The notes under the pieces were generated by a model. It had not been told where the DNA came from. It made no database searches and worked only from the letters and a program-made list of their open reading frames with translations. Position numbers and translations under genes: made by a program. A stretch of DNA of 64,000 nt from Pseudonocardia halophobica (lineage in GTDB: Bacteria; Actinomycetota; Actinomycetes; Mycobacteriales; Pseudonocardiaceae), in NCBI RefSeq assembly GCF_027922425.1, contig NZ_BSFQ01000025.1:44710-108709 (forward strand), written 5' to 3'. This document shows, one piece after another, positions 26,706 through 34,952 of this stretch. Position 1 is the first letter of the stretch; the number at the start of each line of letters is the position of its first letter.

Positions 26706-28597
26706 CAGATCTTCTCGATGCGGATCGCCGTCGCCTTGAACTCCGACGTACCCGACTTGGGGTCCCACGCGTCGTTGGTCAGGACGTTGATGTCGACCTC
26801 CTCGGAGAAGTGCGGCGTGAACGACGCCAGGCCCGGCCGCAGGGACGGGTCGAACGCCACCGGCGCCTCGACCGCGCCGCGGCGGGACACGACCCGCACC
26901 CGTTCGCCGTCGGCGATGCCCAGCTCCGCCGCGTCCCCGGCGTCCATCCGCAGCGACTCGCGCCGCCGCATCGGCGAGGAGTACCCGCCGCTCTGCACCC
27001 CCGAGTTGTAGGCGTCGAGGATGCGGACGGTGGTGAGCCGGATCGGGAAGTCCTCGCTGAGGACGTCGAGCGGGGCGGCGTGCTCCACCGGCATGAACGG
27101 CGCCAGGCGGCCGCGCTCCTCCGGGTTCTCGGCCCACAGCCGGGTGTGCAGCGTCGGCGTGCCGGGATGGTCCTCGTCGGGGCACGGCCACTGGATCCCG
27201 CCGAGCGCGTCCAGGCGGGCGTAGGACATGCCGGCGTGCCAGTTCAGGGACAGCGACCGCAGCTCGTCCCACACCTCCTCGGCGGTCGGCTCGCCCCAGG
27301 CGTGCCCCATCCGCTCGGCGACGCCGCAGATGATGTGCGAGTCCGGGCGGGCCGACCCCGGCGGGTCGAGCGCCTTGCGGACGCGCTGGACGCGCCGCTC
27401 GGAGTTGGTCACCGTGCCCTCGTACTCGCACCAGTCCGCCGCGGCGGGCAGGACGACGTCGGCCAGCTCGGCCGTGGCCGTCCGGAAGATGTCCTGGACG
27501 ACGAGGTGGTCCAGGCCCTCCAGCAGGTGGCGGGCGTGGGCGGCGTTGGCCTCCGACTCGGCCGGGTTCTCCCCGATGCAGTACAGCGCGCGCAGCGTGC
27601 CCGTGTCCATCGCCTCGAAGATCTCGGACAGGTGCATCCCCGGCTTCGGCGAGATCGGCACGCCCCACGCCCGCTCGTACCGGGCCCGTGCCTCCTCGTC
27701 GCCGAGGTCGTAGCCGCCCGGCAGCTTGGCCGGGATGGCGCCCATGTCACCGCCGCCCTGGACGTTGTTCTGCCCGCGCAGCGGCACCAGTCCCGACCCG
27801 TAGCGGCCGACGTGCCCGGTCAGCAGCGCGAGGTTGATCAGGGCGAACACGTTGTCGGCGGCGTTGTGGTGCTCGGTGATGCCGAGCGTCCAGCAGATCT
27901 GCGCGCGGTCGGCGCGGGCGTACGCGTGCGCCAGGCCGCGGATCAGGTCGGCGTCGACGCCGGTGATCTCCTGGGCACGCTCGAGCGTGTAGGGCTCGAC
28001 CGTGGCGCGGTAGTCCTCGAACCCGGTCGTCGAGCGCTCGACGAACACCTCGTTGACCAGGCCGGCATGGATGATCTCCCGCCCGATCGCGTTGGCCAGC
28101 GCGACATCCGTGCCGACGTCGAGGCCCAGCCACCCGTCCGCCCACTGCGCCGTGGACGTGCGCCGCGGGTCGACCGACCACATCCGGGCGCCCTTCTTCA
28201 GGCCCTGCAGGACGTGGTGGAAGAAGATCGGGTGCGTCTCGCGCGCGTTGGAACCCCACAGGACCAGCAGATCGGCGTCCTCGGCCTCGACGTAGGCCGA
28301 CGTCCCGCCACCCGCTCCGAACACTGCCGTCAGACCGACGACCGAGGGAGCGTGTCAAGTGCGGTTGCAGGAGTCCACGTTGTTGCTGCCCATGACCACC
28401 CGGGAGAACTTCTGCGCGACGAAGTTCATCTCGTTCGTGGCCTTGGAACAGCTGAACATCCCGAACGCCTCGGGGGCGACGCCGCGGAACCCGGCGGCGG
28501 CGCGGTCGAGTGCTTCGTCCCAGCTCGCCGGGCGTAGCACGCCGTCGGAACGGACGAGCGGCTCGGTGAGGCGGACGTGGCGGGGGCGGCGCGGCAT
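26705..28597 (-). CDS. fdhA: Formate dehydrogenase catalytic subunit, selenoprotein (TGA at 28357-28355 read as Sec)
   Basis: 630 residues if the in-frame TGA is read through as selenocysteine 81. Before it stand LTEPLVRSDGVLRPASWDEA and MGSNNVDSCNRT; after it HAPSVVGLTAVFGAGGGTSA, LLVLWGSNARETHP and GRYGSGLVPLRGQNNVQGGG follow without a break. In E. coli FdhF the same place reads NNVDCCARV-Sec-HGPSVAGL. The bis-guanine-dinucleotide fold runs to the end (FKATAIRIEKI). The N-terminal [4Fe-4S] domain is absent and encoded at 23.9 kb. ATG at 28597 has AGGAGG six bases before it. Oxidises formate to CO2 in the cytosol. Automated annotation would split it in two. No selA/B/C/D or fdhD is in the window. 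Confidence 0.92.
28313..28357 (-). promoter_or_regulatory. Bacterial SECIS element for selenocysteine insertion
   Basis: Directly after the TGA the mRNA can fold. CGCTCC (28352-28347) pairs with GGAGCG (28318-28313) at the base, and GTCGTC (28342-28337) pairs with GACGGC (28331-28326, one G-U) around a GGTCT loop (28336-28332). GGUCU is the SelB-contact loop of the E. coli fdhF SECIS, and the 18-nt distance from UGA to the loop equals my recollection of the E. coli element. Confidence 0.85.
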
Positions 28598-28805
28598 CGG
28601 GCGACCTCCTGCTCGGACTGCGAGGACCAGCCGCGACCAGCCTAGTGAGAAATGTGACTCCGCACACGGGGGCGCAGGCAACTCGACCCGTCCGACAGGC
28701 CAGGGTCGCCGACCGTGATCCCGTGGTCCGCCCCCGGGACGCGGGAGTGGCGCCGGACCGCATCGTCGCGGCGCCACCGGGCTCGACGGAGCGAACCCGC
28801 AGGGC

Positions 28806-28853
28806 TCACTTCTTCTTCTTGCCCTTCTTCTTCTTGTCCTTCTTCTTGGCCAT
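28806..28853 (-). CDS. Tiny lysine-rich ORF (15 residues)
   Basis: Encodes MAKKKDKKKKGKKKK then TGA. ATG at 28853 is preceded by GGGGAGGTGCGCC, a near-ideal ribosome binding site at good spacing, which makes translation plausible. Eleven of 15 residues are Lys, all AAG codons. Function unknown: a basic RNA- or DNA-binding peptide, or a leader peptide for a downstream gene, are possible. It precedes fdhA by about 210 bases on the same strand, but other features between them look untranslated. Confidence 0.5.
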   Translation of the reverse strand: MAKKKDKKKKGKKKK

Positions 28854-28896
28854 GGCGCACCTCCCCGGCCCCTCGACGTCACGCCTCGTCAACAAA

Positions 28897-28941
28897 CGTC
28901 AACCTAGCATTGACGCCGCGATCGTCAAGGAGAAGTTGACG
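28897..28941. promoter_or_regulatory. Double palindromic operator, CGTCAA-N7-TTGACG twice
   Basis: Two perfect inverted repeats of 19 bp: 28897-28915 and 28923-28941, each CGTCAA, 7 bases, TTGACG. The half-sites alternate every 13 bp (28897, 28910, 28923, 28936), and one more CGTCAA lies at 28887. It sits between the minus-strand small ORF/fdh side and the plus-strand acyl-CoA dehydrogenase operon that ends in a TetR gene, so that TetR (31863) is the likeliest binder. Confidence 0.75.
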
Positions 28942-29052
28942 TCGGTCGCTCACCGGATTCGGTGTCGAACCTGTTGTTCGGCGCGCGAGCCCTACCAAAC
29001 GATTGTCTGGGCGGGTAGCGTCGGGCCGCGGCGGACCAACGGAGGTGTCGCG

Positions 29053-30219
29053 GTGGACTTCGAGCTGACCGAGCAGCAGCAGCTCTTCCGGAAGACCGTG
29101 CGGGCGTGGGTGGACCGCGAGGTCCCCAAGTCCTGGGCGCGGGAGCTCGAGCGCGACGAGCACCATTTCCCGTTCGCACTGTTCGACAAGTTCACGGCCG
29201 CGGGCTTCCACGGCATCGGGATCCCGGAGCAGTACGGCGGCCAGGGCGGGGACGTGCTGACCCAGATGATCCTGGCCCGTGAGCTGGCGCGGTCGCTGGC
29301 CGGGCTGACCTGGGTCTGGGGGATCACCTCCTTCGCCGGCGGCAAGTCGGTCGGGCTCTACGGCACCGAGGAGCAGAAGGCGGAGCACCTCCCGGCGATC
29401 GTCGAGGGCCGGGAGAAGTGGGCGATCGGGTTCACCGAGCCCGGTGGCGGCACGGACCTGCTGGGCGGCATGCGGACCCGGGCGCGGAAGGTCGACGGCG
29501 GCTGGGTGGTGAACGGGCAGAAGACCTGGAGCTCGGCCTCGCACGTGGCCGACTACATCCTGCTGCTGGCCCGGACCGCGGACCACGGCGAGAAGCGGCA
29601 CCAGGGCGTCTCGCTGTTCATCCTGCCCGCGAAGGCCGAGGGCGTGACGGTCCGCGAGATCCCCAAGCTCGGGATGCGTGCGCTCGGCTCGTGCGACGTC
29701 TTCCTCGACGACGTGTTCGTCCCCGACGCGAACCTGCTCGGCGAGCAGGACCGGGCCTGGTACATGCTGCTGCCCACGCTGAACAACGAGCGGATCATGC
29801 TGTCCTCGTTCTGCGTGGGGATCATGGACGGGGTCCTCGAGGACGCGCTGCGGTACATGCAGGAACGGGAGGCCTTCGGCGGGCCGATCGGCCGGTTCCA
29901 GGCGTTGCAGCACCACGTCGCCAACATCGCGATGTGGCGCGACCAGGCCGAGCTGATGGTCTACCGCGCGGCATGGTTGCAGTCGTCGGGCCGCCCGTGC
30001 GGGCAGGAGGCGAACATGGCGAAGGTCGTGGCCTCCGAGCTGGCCGGGCAGGCGGCCGACCTGGGCCTGCAGATCCTCGGCGGCATGGGCTACTCGGCCG
30101 AGACGGACATGCAGCGCTACTGGCGGGACGTGCGGCTGTTCCGGATCGGGCCGGTCACGAACGAGATGGCCCGCAACGGCATCGCCGAGGGGCTCGGCCT
30201 GCCACGGTCGTTCTCGTGA
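29053..30219 (+). CDS. Acyl-CoA dehydrogenase
   Basis: 388 residues. FTEPGGGTDLLGGMRTRA replaces the usual TEPxAGSD motif, NGQKTWSSASHVADY follows, and HQGVSLFILPAKAEG is in the middle domain. The C-terminus has GGMGYSAETDMQRYWRDVR and RIGPVTNEMARNGIAEGLG; the YEGT Glu position reads RIGPVTNE. GTG at 29053 is seven bases after GGAGG. First gene of a dehydrogenase-ligase-TetR operon behind the double operator. It is probably a branched- or medium-chain-specific enzyme; substrate unknown. Confidence 0.9.
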   Translation: MDFELTEQQQLFRKTVRAWVDREVPKSWARELERDEHHFPFALFDKFTAAGFHGIGIPEQYGGQGGDVLTQMILARELARSLAGLTWVWGITSFAGGKSVGLYGTEEQKAEHLPAIVEGREKWAIGFTEPGGGTDLLGGMRTRARKVDGGWVVNGQKTWSSASHVADYILLLARTADHGEKRHQGVSLFILPAKAEGVTVREIPKLGMRALGSCDVFLDDVFVPDANLLGEQDRAWYMLLPTLNNERIMLSSFCVGIMDGVLEDALRYMQEREAFGGPIGRFQALQHHVANIAMWRDQAELMVYRAAWLQSSGRPCGQEANMAKVVASELAGQAADLGLQILGGMGYSAETDMQRYWRDVRLFRIGPVTNEMARNGIAEGLGLPRSFS

Positions 30220-31841
30220 GCGCTCCGCTGACGATCCCGGGCCTGGTCCTGCGGGCGGCCCGCGAGCACCCGGACTCCGACGCGTTCGTCTTCCTCGAGG
30301 TCCGGCAGACCTACCGCGAGCTGCTCGCCTCGGCGACCGAGGTGGCGCGGGCGCTCACCGCGCTCGGTGTGGGGCCGGGGGACGCCGTCGGCACCCTGAT
30401 GCTCAACGGACTGGCCTTCGCCCACGCCATGATCGGGACCGCGATGACCGGGGCGCTGTTCGTGCCGGTCAACGCCCGGCTGGCACCGCGGGAGATCGCG
30501 CACGTCGTCCCCGACTCCGCCATGAAGGTCCTGCTCACCACCGACGCCGTCGACGAGCACGTGGACTACGTGGCGCGGCTGCACCAGGCCTTCCCCGAGC
30601 TGGCGGGCACCGCACCCGGGACCACGCCGGCCCTCGCCGGCGCGCCCGCGCTGGAGACGGCGGTGGTGATCGGAACCCGCGCGGCACCGGGCTTCCGCAC
30701 CAGTGCGGACTTCCTCGCCCTCGGCGCCGCGGTCGACGAGGGCACCGCGCTGGCGGCGGCCGAGGCCGTCACGCCGGACATGCCGTACATCATGATGTAC
30801 ACGTCCGGCACCACGGCGGAGCCGAAGGGCTGCCCGCTCACGCACCGCTCCGTCGTCGGGCTGGGGCGGGCGGTCGGCGAGGAGGCCTTCGCGCTCACCG
30901 CCGCCGACCGGATGTGGAACCCGCTGCCGATGTTCCACGTCAGCGCGCAGGCGCCGATGGTCGGTGTGCTCAACGCGGGCGCCGCCTGGCTCTCCATGAC
31001 CCACTTCGAGGTCGACGCCGCGATGGCCCAGATCGAGCGCGAGCGCGCGACGATCCTCTACCCCGCCTACCCCACGCTGACCGGCCCGCTGCTGCGCCAC
31101 CACTCGTACGGCCCGGACACCTTCCGACGGGCGCGCGCGATGCTCACCGTCGGCCCGCCGGACCTGCTGCGCAGCTTCCAGGAGCAGCTGCCGCACACCG
31201 CGCACGTCAGCTGCTACGGGTCCACGGAGACCGGCGGGGTCGCCATCATGGGCCGGCTCGACGACCCGCTGGAGGCGCGGCTGACCTCGGGGAAGCCCTT
31301 CACCGGCGTCGAGGCGCTGGTCCGGGACCCGGTGACCGGCACCGCGCTGCCGCCGGGGGAGACCGGGCCGCTGTGGATCCGCGGGTTCAACCTCTTCCAG
31401 GGCTACCGCAACGACCCGGTGAAGACCGCGGCGAGCTTCGACGACGAGGGCTGGTTCCACACCGGCGACCTGGCCTCGATCGACGCCGCGGGCAACCTCA
31501 CCTTCCGCGGCCGCACGAAGGACATGCTCAAGGTCGGCGGCGAGAGCGTCGGCTGCCTGGAGGTCGAGGCCCACCTGGCCGCGCACCCGGACGTGCAGGT
31601 GGCGGCGGTCGTCGGCGTCCCGGACCCGAAGTACGGCGAGGTGCCGGCGGCGTTCGTCGAGCTGCGGCCGGGCGCGGCGCTGACCGAGGAGGAGGTGCTC
31701 GCGCACTGCCGTGCGGGGCTGGCGAAGTACAAGGTGCCGCGGTACGTCCGGGTCACCTCCGACTGGCCGATGTCCGCGACCAAGATCCAGAAGTTCCGCC
31801 TGCGGGACCGGCTGCTCGACGAGCTGTCGGCCGGGGTGTGA
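30216..31841 (+). CDS. Acyl-CoA synthetase (AMP-binding family)
   Basis: 541-residue ANL ligase. ATP loop MMYTSGTTAEPKG (about residue 193), YGSTETGG, FHTGDLASIDAAG and the C-terminal GGESVGCLEVEAHL and TKIQKFRLRD, where the adenylation Lys is expected. GTG start at 30216 overlaps the dehydrogenase stop (GTGA). It would activate the acid that the upstream dehydrogenase oxidises. Resembles crotonobetaine/carnitine-CoA and short-to-medium-chain ligases in layout, but the substrate cannot be set from sequence. Confidence 0.9.
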   Translation: MSAPLTIPGLVLRAAREHPDSDAFVFLEVRQTYRELLASATEVARALTALGVGPGDAVGTLMLNGLAFAHAMIGTAMTGALFVPVNARLAPREIAHVVPDSAMKVLLTTDAVDEHVDYVARLHQAFPELAGTAPGTTPALAGAPALETAVVIGTRAAPGFRTSADFLALGAAVDEGTALAAAEAVTPDMPYIMMYTSGTTAEPKGCPLTHRSVVGLGRAVGEEAFALTAADRMWNPLPMFHVSAQAPMVGVLNAGAAWLSMTHFEVDAAMAQIERERATILYPAYPTLTGPLLRHHSYGPDTFRRARAMLTVGPPDLLRSFQEQLPHTAHVSCYGSTETGGVAIMGRLDDPLEARLTSGKPFTGVEALVRDPVTGTALPPGETGPLWIRGFNLFQGYRNDPVKTAASFDDEGWFHTGDLASIDAAGNLTFRGRTKDMLKVGGESVGCLEVEAHLAAHPDVQVAAVVGVPDPKYGEVPAAFVELRPGAALTEEEVLAHCRAGLAKYKVPRYVRVTSDWPMSATKIQKFRLRDRLLDELSAGV

Positions 31842-31862
31842 CCCGGCGGTGAGGTCCACGGG

Positions 31863-32519
31863 GTGGTGAACAGGAGGAGGGCGCCGCGCACCGGCACCGC
31901 GCCGCCCTTCCGCTCCGACGACGGCCGCTGGCAGGAGCTGCTGGACATCGCGGCCCGGATCTTCGCGCGCAAGGGATACCGGTCGACCACCCTGCAGGAC
32001 ATCGCCGACGAGTTCGGCGTGCTGAAGGGGAGCCTGTACCACTACATCCGCAGCAAGGACGAGCTGCTGTTCGAGGTCGTCCGGTCCGTCTACGGCGCCG
32101 GCCTGGCGAACCTGCGCGCGCTGGCCGCGGCCGACCTCGATCCCGTCGATCGGCTGCGGGCGGTGATCCGCGGGCACGTGCTGTACCTGACCGACAACCT
32201 CGTCGGGACGACGGTGCTCCTGCACGAGTTCGACCAGCTCTCCGACGAGCACCGGGCGCGGTTGCCGATCCGCGAGTACCAGGCCGTGGTCGCCGACCTC
32301 GTCGCCGACGCGCAGGCCGACCCGCGGGTCAAGCCGGACCTGGACCCCCGGCTCACCGCCCTCGCCGTGCTCGGGGCGGCCAACTGGGTCTACCGCTGGT
32401 ACCGGCCCGACGGGAAGCGCTCGCCGGACGAGATCGGCGCGGCCTACGCCGACCTGCTGGTCGACGGCATGCTGATCCGGACCGGGGCGGCCGTGCCGGG
32501 GGAGCCCGCGGAGCGCTAG
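31863..32519 (+). CDS. TetR family transcriptional regulator
   Basis: 218 residues. Helix-turn-helix at about residues 24-70: ARIFARKGYRSTTLQDIADE then GVLKGSLYHYIRSKDELLFE. The C-terminal part resembles the TetR_C domain of FadR-like actinobacterial repressors of fatty-acid genes. GTG at 31863 or the next codon (GTG 31866) can start it. 21 bases after the ligase, so co-transcribed and probably autoregulatory through the double operator at 28.9 kb. Its TAG overlaps that of the convergent small gene by CTAG. Confidence 0.9.
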   Translation: MVNRRRAPRTGTAPPFRSDDGRWQELLDIAARIFARKGYRSTTLQDIADEFGVLKGSLYHYIRSKDELLFEVVRSVYGAGLANLRALAAADLDPVDRLRAVIRGHVLYLTDNLVGTTVLLHEFDQLSDEHRARLPIREYQAVVADLVADAQADPRVKPDLDPRLTALAVLGAANWVYRWYRPDGKRSPDEIGAAYADLLVDGMLIRTGAAVPGEPAER

Positions 32520-32677
32520 AGGACGATCAGCGCGGAGGCCGCGGTGCCGATGCTCCGGAAGAAGATGATCATCGCCTGGAAGGCGTTGCCGACCGCTGCT
32601 CCTGCCGCCGCCGGGTTCGGGATCACCCAGATCAGCAGGACCAGCACGATGATCAAGCCCCATGCCCACCGTGGCAT
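32516..32677 (-). CDS. Small hydrophobic membrane protein
   Basis: 53 residues from ATG 32677. One clear membrane helix near the N-terminus (MPRWAWGLIIVLVLLIWVIP), a Gly/Ala stretch and a second amphipathic part ending FFRSIGTAASALIVL. Short proteins of this layout with a terminal FFRSL-like motif are widespread in actinobacteria without known function. The ribosome binding site is weak; a longer start at 32692 is possible. Convergent with the TetR gene, with a four-base overlap of stops. Confidence 0.55.
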   Translation of the reverse strand: MPRWAWGLIIVLVLLIWVIPNPAAAGAAVGNAFQAMIIFFRSIGTAASALIVL

Positions 32678-32913
32678 GACTCGATGGTGCATCGCGCAAC
32701 CCACCTGCACCAGGGGTGTCACTGGTCGAACTGGGGTCGTCGCCCTCTCTGACGACGACCGGACGCGGCCCTTTGCGCCGTTCGGTCGGACGCCCGGCCG
32801 ACACGCGGCCCCGGACCTCGCCGGTCGAGGTCCGCGGCGGTGGACCGCCCCGTGCCGTCCGGACGCGACAGGCCGGTCGACCAGGAGGCGGACGGCGTCT
32901 AGCGTCCCGGCCC

Positions 32914-33483
32914 ATGCCGATGAACGCCGTCCATCGCCGGTTGTGCCGCTCCGCGGGCTGGGCGGAGCGGATGCACGGCCAGGTCATGCCGTGGGCGCTC
33001 GACGGCGTGGCGCTCTCCGGCGAGGTGCTGGAGATCGGCCCGGGCTACGGGGTGACGACCCGCTGGCTGGCCGAGCGCGCCGGCCGCCTCACCGCCGTCG
33101 AGGTCGACCCGGTGCTCGCCGCCGACCTGCGGTGGGATCTCGCCGGGCGGGTCGAGGTCAGGACCGGCGACGGCGCGGACCTGCCCTTCCCGGCCGGGAG
33201 CGTCGACGTGGTGGTCTGCTTCACGATGCTGCACCACGTCCCCTCGGCGGCACAGCAGGACCGGTTGTTCGCCGAGGCCGCCCGGGTGCTGCGGCCCGGC
33301 GGCACGTTCGCGGGCTCGGACAGCCGGGTCTCGCTCCGGTTCCGGCTGCTGCACGTGCGCGACACCATGGTGCCCGTCGATCCCGCCACCCTGCCCGACC
33401 GGCTCCGCGCGGCAGGCTTCGCCGAGGCGGAGACGGGCCTGGGAGGGCGCTCCTTCCGGTTCAGCGCGACCACGCCCCCGTAG
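32914..33483 (+). CDS. Class I SAM-dependent methyltransferase
   Basis: 189 residues. Motif I VLEIGPGYGVTTRWLAE (about 38-54), acidic AVEVDPVLA, motif GDGADLPFPAGSVDVVV, and MLHHV; methyltransf_11/25 type. The start may be ATG 32914 or 32920. It stands alone in front of the MFS operon with its own upstream region. Substrate unknown; such enzymes methylate small molecules. Confidence 0.85.
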   Translation: MPMNAVHRRLCRSAGWAERMHGQVMPWALDGVALSGEVLEIGPGYGVTTRWLAERAGRLTAVEVDPVLAADLRWDLAGRVEVRTGDGADLPFPAGSVDVVVCFTMLHHVPSAAQQDRLFAEAARVLRPGGTFAGSDSRVSLRFRLLHVRDTMVPVDPATLPDRLRAAGFAEAETGLGGRSFRFSATTPP

Positions 33484-33555
33484 GCCGCGGGCTCGCGTCC
33501 TTCCCGTGCACCCCATAGGAATCTCCTCCCGGTTCGTGAGCCGCTGTCTCTTTGA

Positions 33556-33587
33556 CCCGATCACTCCTCGCCCGTTGACTGATCGGG
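33556..33587. promoter_or_regulatory. Inverted repeat in front of the MFS operon
   Basis: CCCGATCA (33556-33563) and TGATCGGG (33580-33587) form a perfect 8-bp inverted repeat with a 16-base spacer, 43 bases before the MFS start. A regulator site, perhaps for the LysR at the operon end, or a hairpin in the 5' leader; no T-tract. Confidence 0.5.
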
Positions 33588-33629
33588 CCGCACCCGCGGC
33601 CGCGTGTTCATCGAGGAGGACGCTGGAAG

Positions 33630-34952
33630 ATGGCAGTGCACGACGCCGCGGCCGCCCCCGTGCGGTCCCCGTCCACCGGGTCCGACGTGCGGGTGAACCC
33701 CGTCCGGGCCTGGTCCGTGACCGCGATGGCGGTCCTGTTCATCGTCGTCAACTGGGCGGACAAGGCGATCCTCGGGATCGCCGCCCAGCCGCTCATGGCC
33801 GACCTCGGCCTCACCGCGGCCGACATCGGCTTCATCGGCAGCGCCTTCTACTTCCTCTTCTCGATCACCGGCGTGGTCACCGGGTTCGTCGCCGACCGGG
33901 TGGGCATGCGCTGGGTGCTGTTCGCCCTGGCCCTGCTCTGGTCGGTGACGCAGCTGCCCGTGCTGCTCTGGGCGACCGGCGCGGCCCTGCTGATCGGGCG
34001 CATCGCGCTGGGCGCGGCCGAGGGCCCGGGCACCGCGATGGCGAGCGTCGCGTCGTTCGGCTGGTTCCCGCCCGAGCGGCGGGCGCTGCCGTCGGCGCTG
34101 GTCAGCTCGGGCGCGTCGATCGCCAAGATCGCGATCGCCCCGGTGCTGACGCTGATCGTGGTGACGTGGGGCTGGCGGGCGGCGTTCGTCGCGCTGGCCG
34201 TGTTCGGGATGGTCTGGGCCGGGCTGTGGCTGCTGATCGGCAAGCCCGGGCCGTACGCCCTCCGGACCCCCGACGCGCGGGCGTCGGCCCCGTCCGCGCC
34301 GCTGCGCGTCGTGCTCACGCGACCGACCTTCATCGGGGCCGTGATCGGCACCTTCACGATGTACGGGCTGGTCACGGTCGTGCTGACCTGGCTGCCCTCG
34401 TACTTCGAGACGGGCCTGGGCTTCAGCCGGCTCGAGGCGGGCAGCATGCTCGGCCTGCCCAGCATCGTCGGCATGGTCGTGATGATCGGCGTGTCCGCCT
34501 GGACGGACCGGCGGCTGGCCCGCGGCGCGAGCTCCCGGGTCATGCGCGGGTTCATCAGCGCGGCCGGGCTGGTGCTCGGCGGCGGGCTCCTGGCCGTGCT
34601 GCCGCTGGTCGGCGCGCCGGCCGCGGCAGTGGCGATCGTGTCGGTGGGCTACGGCATCGGCGCGGTGTGCCTGCCGCTGATGTCCGCGTCGGTCTCCCTG
34701 ATCGCGCCCGCCGCGCGGCAGTCGACCGTGCTCGGGATCTTCCTCGCCCTGCAGGCGCTCTCCGGGCTGATCGCCCCCGCGGTGACCGGCCTGATCGTCG
34801 ACGGCGCCGCGAGCCCGGCCGCCGGGTACGCCCTGTCCTTCCAGGTGTTCGGGCTCGCCGCGGTGGTCGGCGGCGTGGTCGTCGCCCTGATCGTGCGGCC
34901 CGACCGCGACCGGGAGACCGTCGCCCGCGCCACCCCGGCGGTGGCGGCGTGA
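33630..34952 (+). CDS. MFS transporter (organic/aromatic acid uptake type)
   Basis: 440 residues with about 12 membrane helices. GFVADRVGMRWVLF is the loop 2-3 motif A, and WFPPERRALPSALVSSG is typical of the ACS (anion:cation symporter) group, which brings in phthalate, glucarate and similar acids. The Ala/Arg-rich tail is short. Its TGA overlaps the GTG of the ligase. First gene of a transport-ligase-thiolase-dehydrogenase-SDR operon, so it likely imports the acid this operon degrades. Confidence 0.88.
   Translation: MAVHDAAAAPVRSPSTGSDVRVNPVRAWSVTAMAVLFIVVNWADKAILGIAAQPLMADLGLTAADIGFIGSAFYFLFSITGVVTGFVADRVGMRWVLFALALLWSVTQLPVLLWATGAALLIGRIALGAAEGPGTAMASVASFGWFPPERRALPSALVSSGASIAKIAIAPVLTLIVVTWGWRAAFVALAVFGMVWAGLWLLIGKPGPYALRTPDARASAPSAPLRVVLTRPTFIGAVIGTFTMYGLVTVVLTWLPSYFETGLGFSRLEAGSMLGLPSIVGMVVMIGVSAWTDRRLARGASSRVMRGFISAAGLVLGGGLLAVLPLVGAPAAAVAIVSVGYGIGAVCLPLMSASVSLIAPAARQSTVLGIFLALQALSGLIAPAVTGLIVDGAASPAAGYALSFQVFGLAAVVGGVVVALIVRPDRDRETVARATPAVAA

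Noticed and set aside
28324..28357. The TGA as evidence of a broken fdhA pseudogene with a second start at 28324
   Set aside because: The frame is unchanged across the TGA, the codon sits exactly at the Cys/Sec ligand position, and a GGUCU-loop hairpin follows. A start at 28324 would drop the catalytic region.
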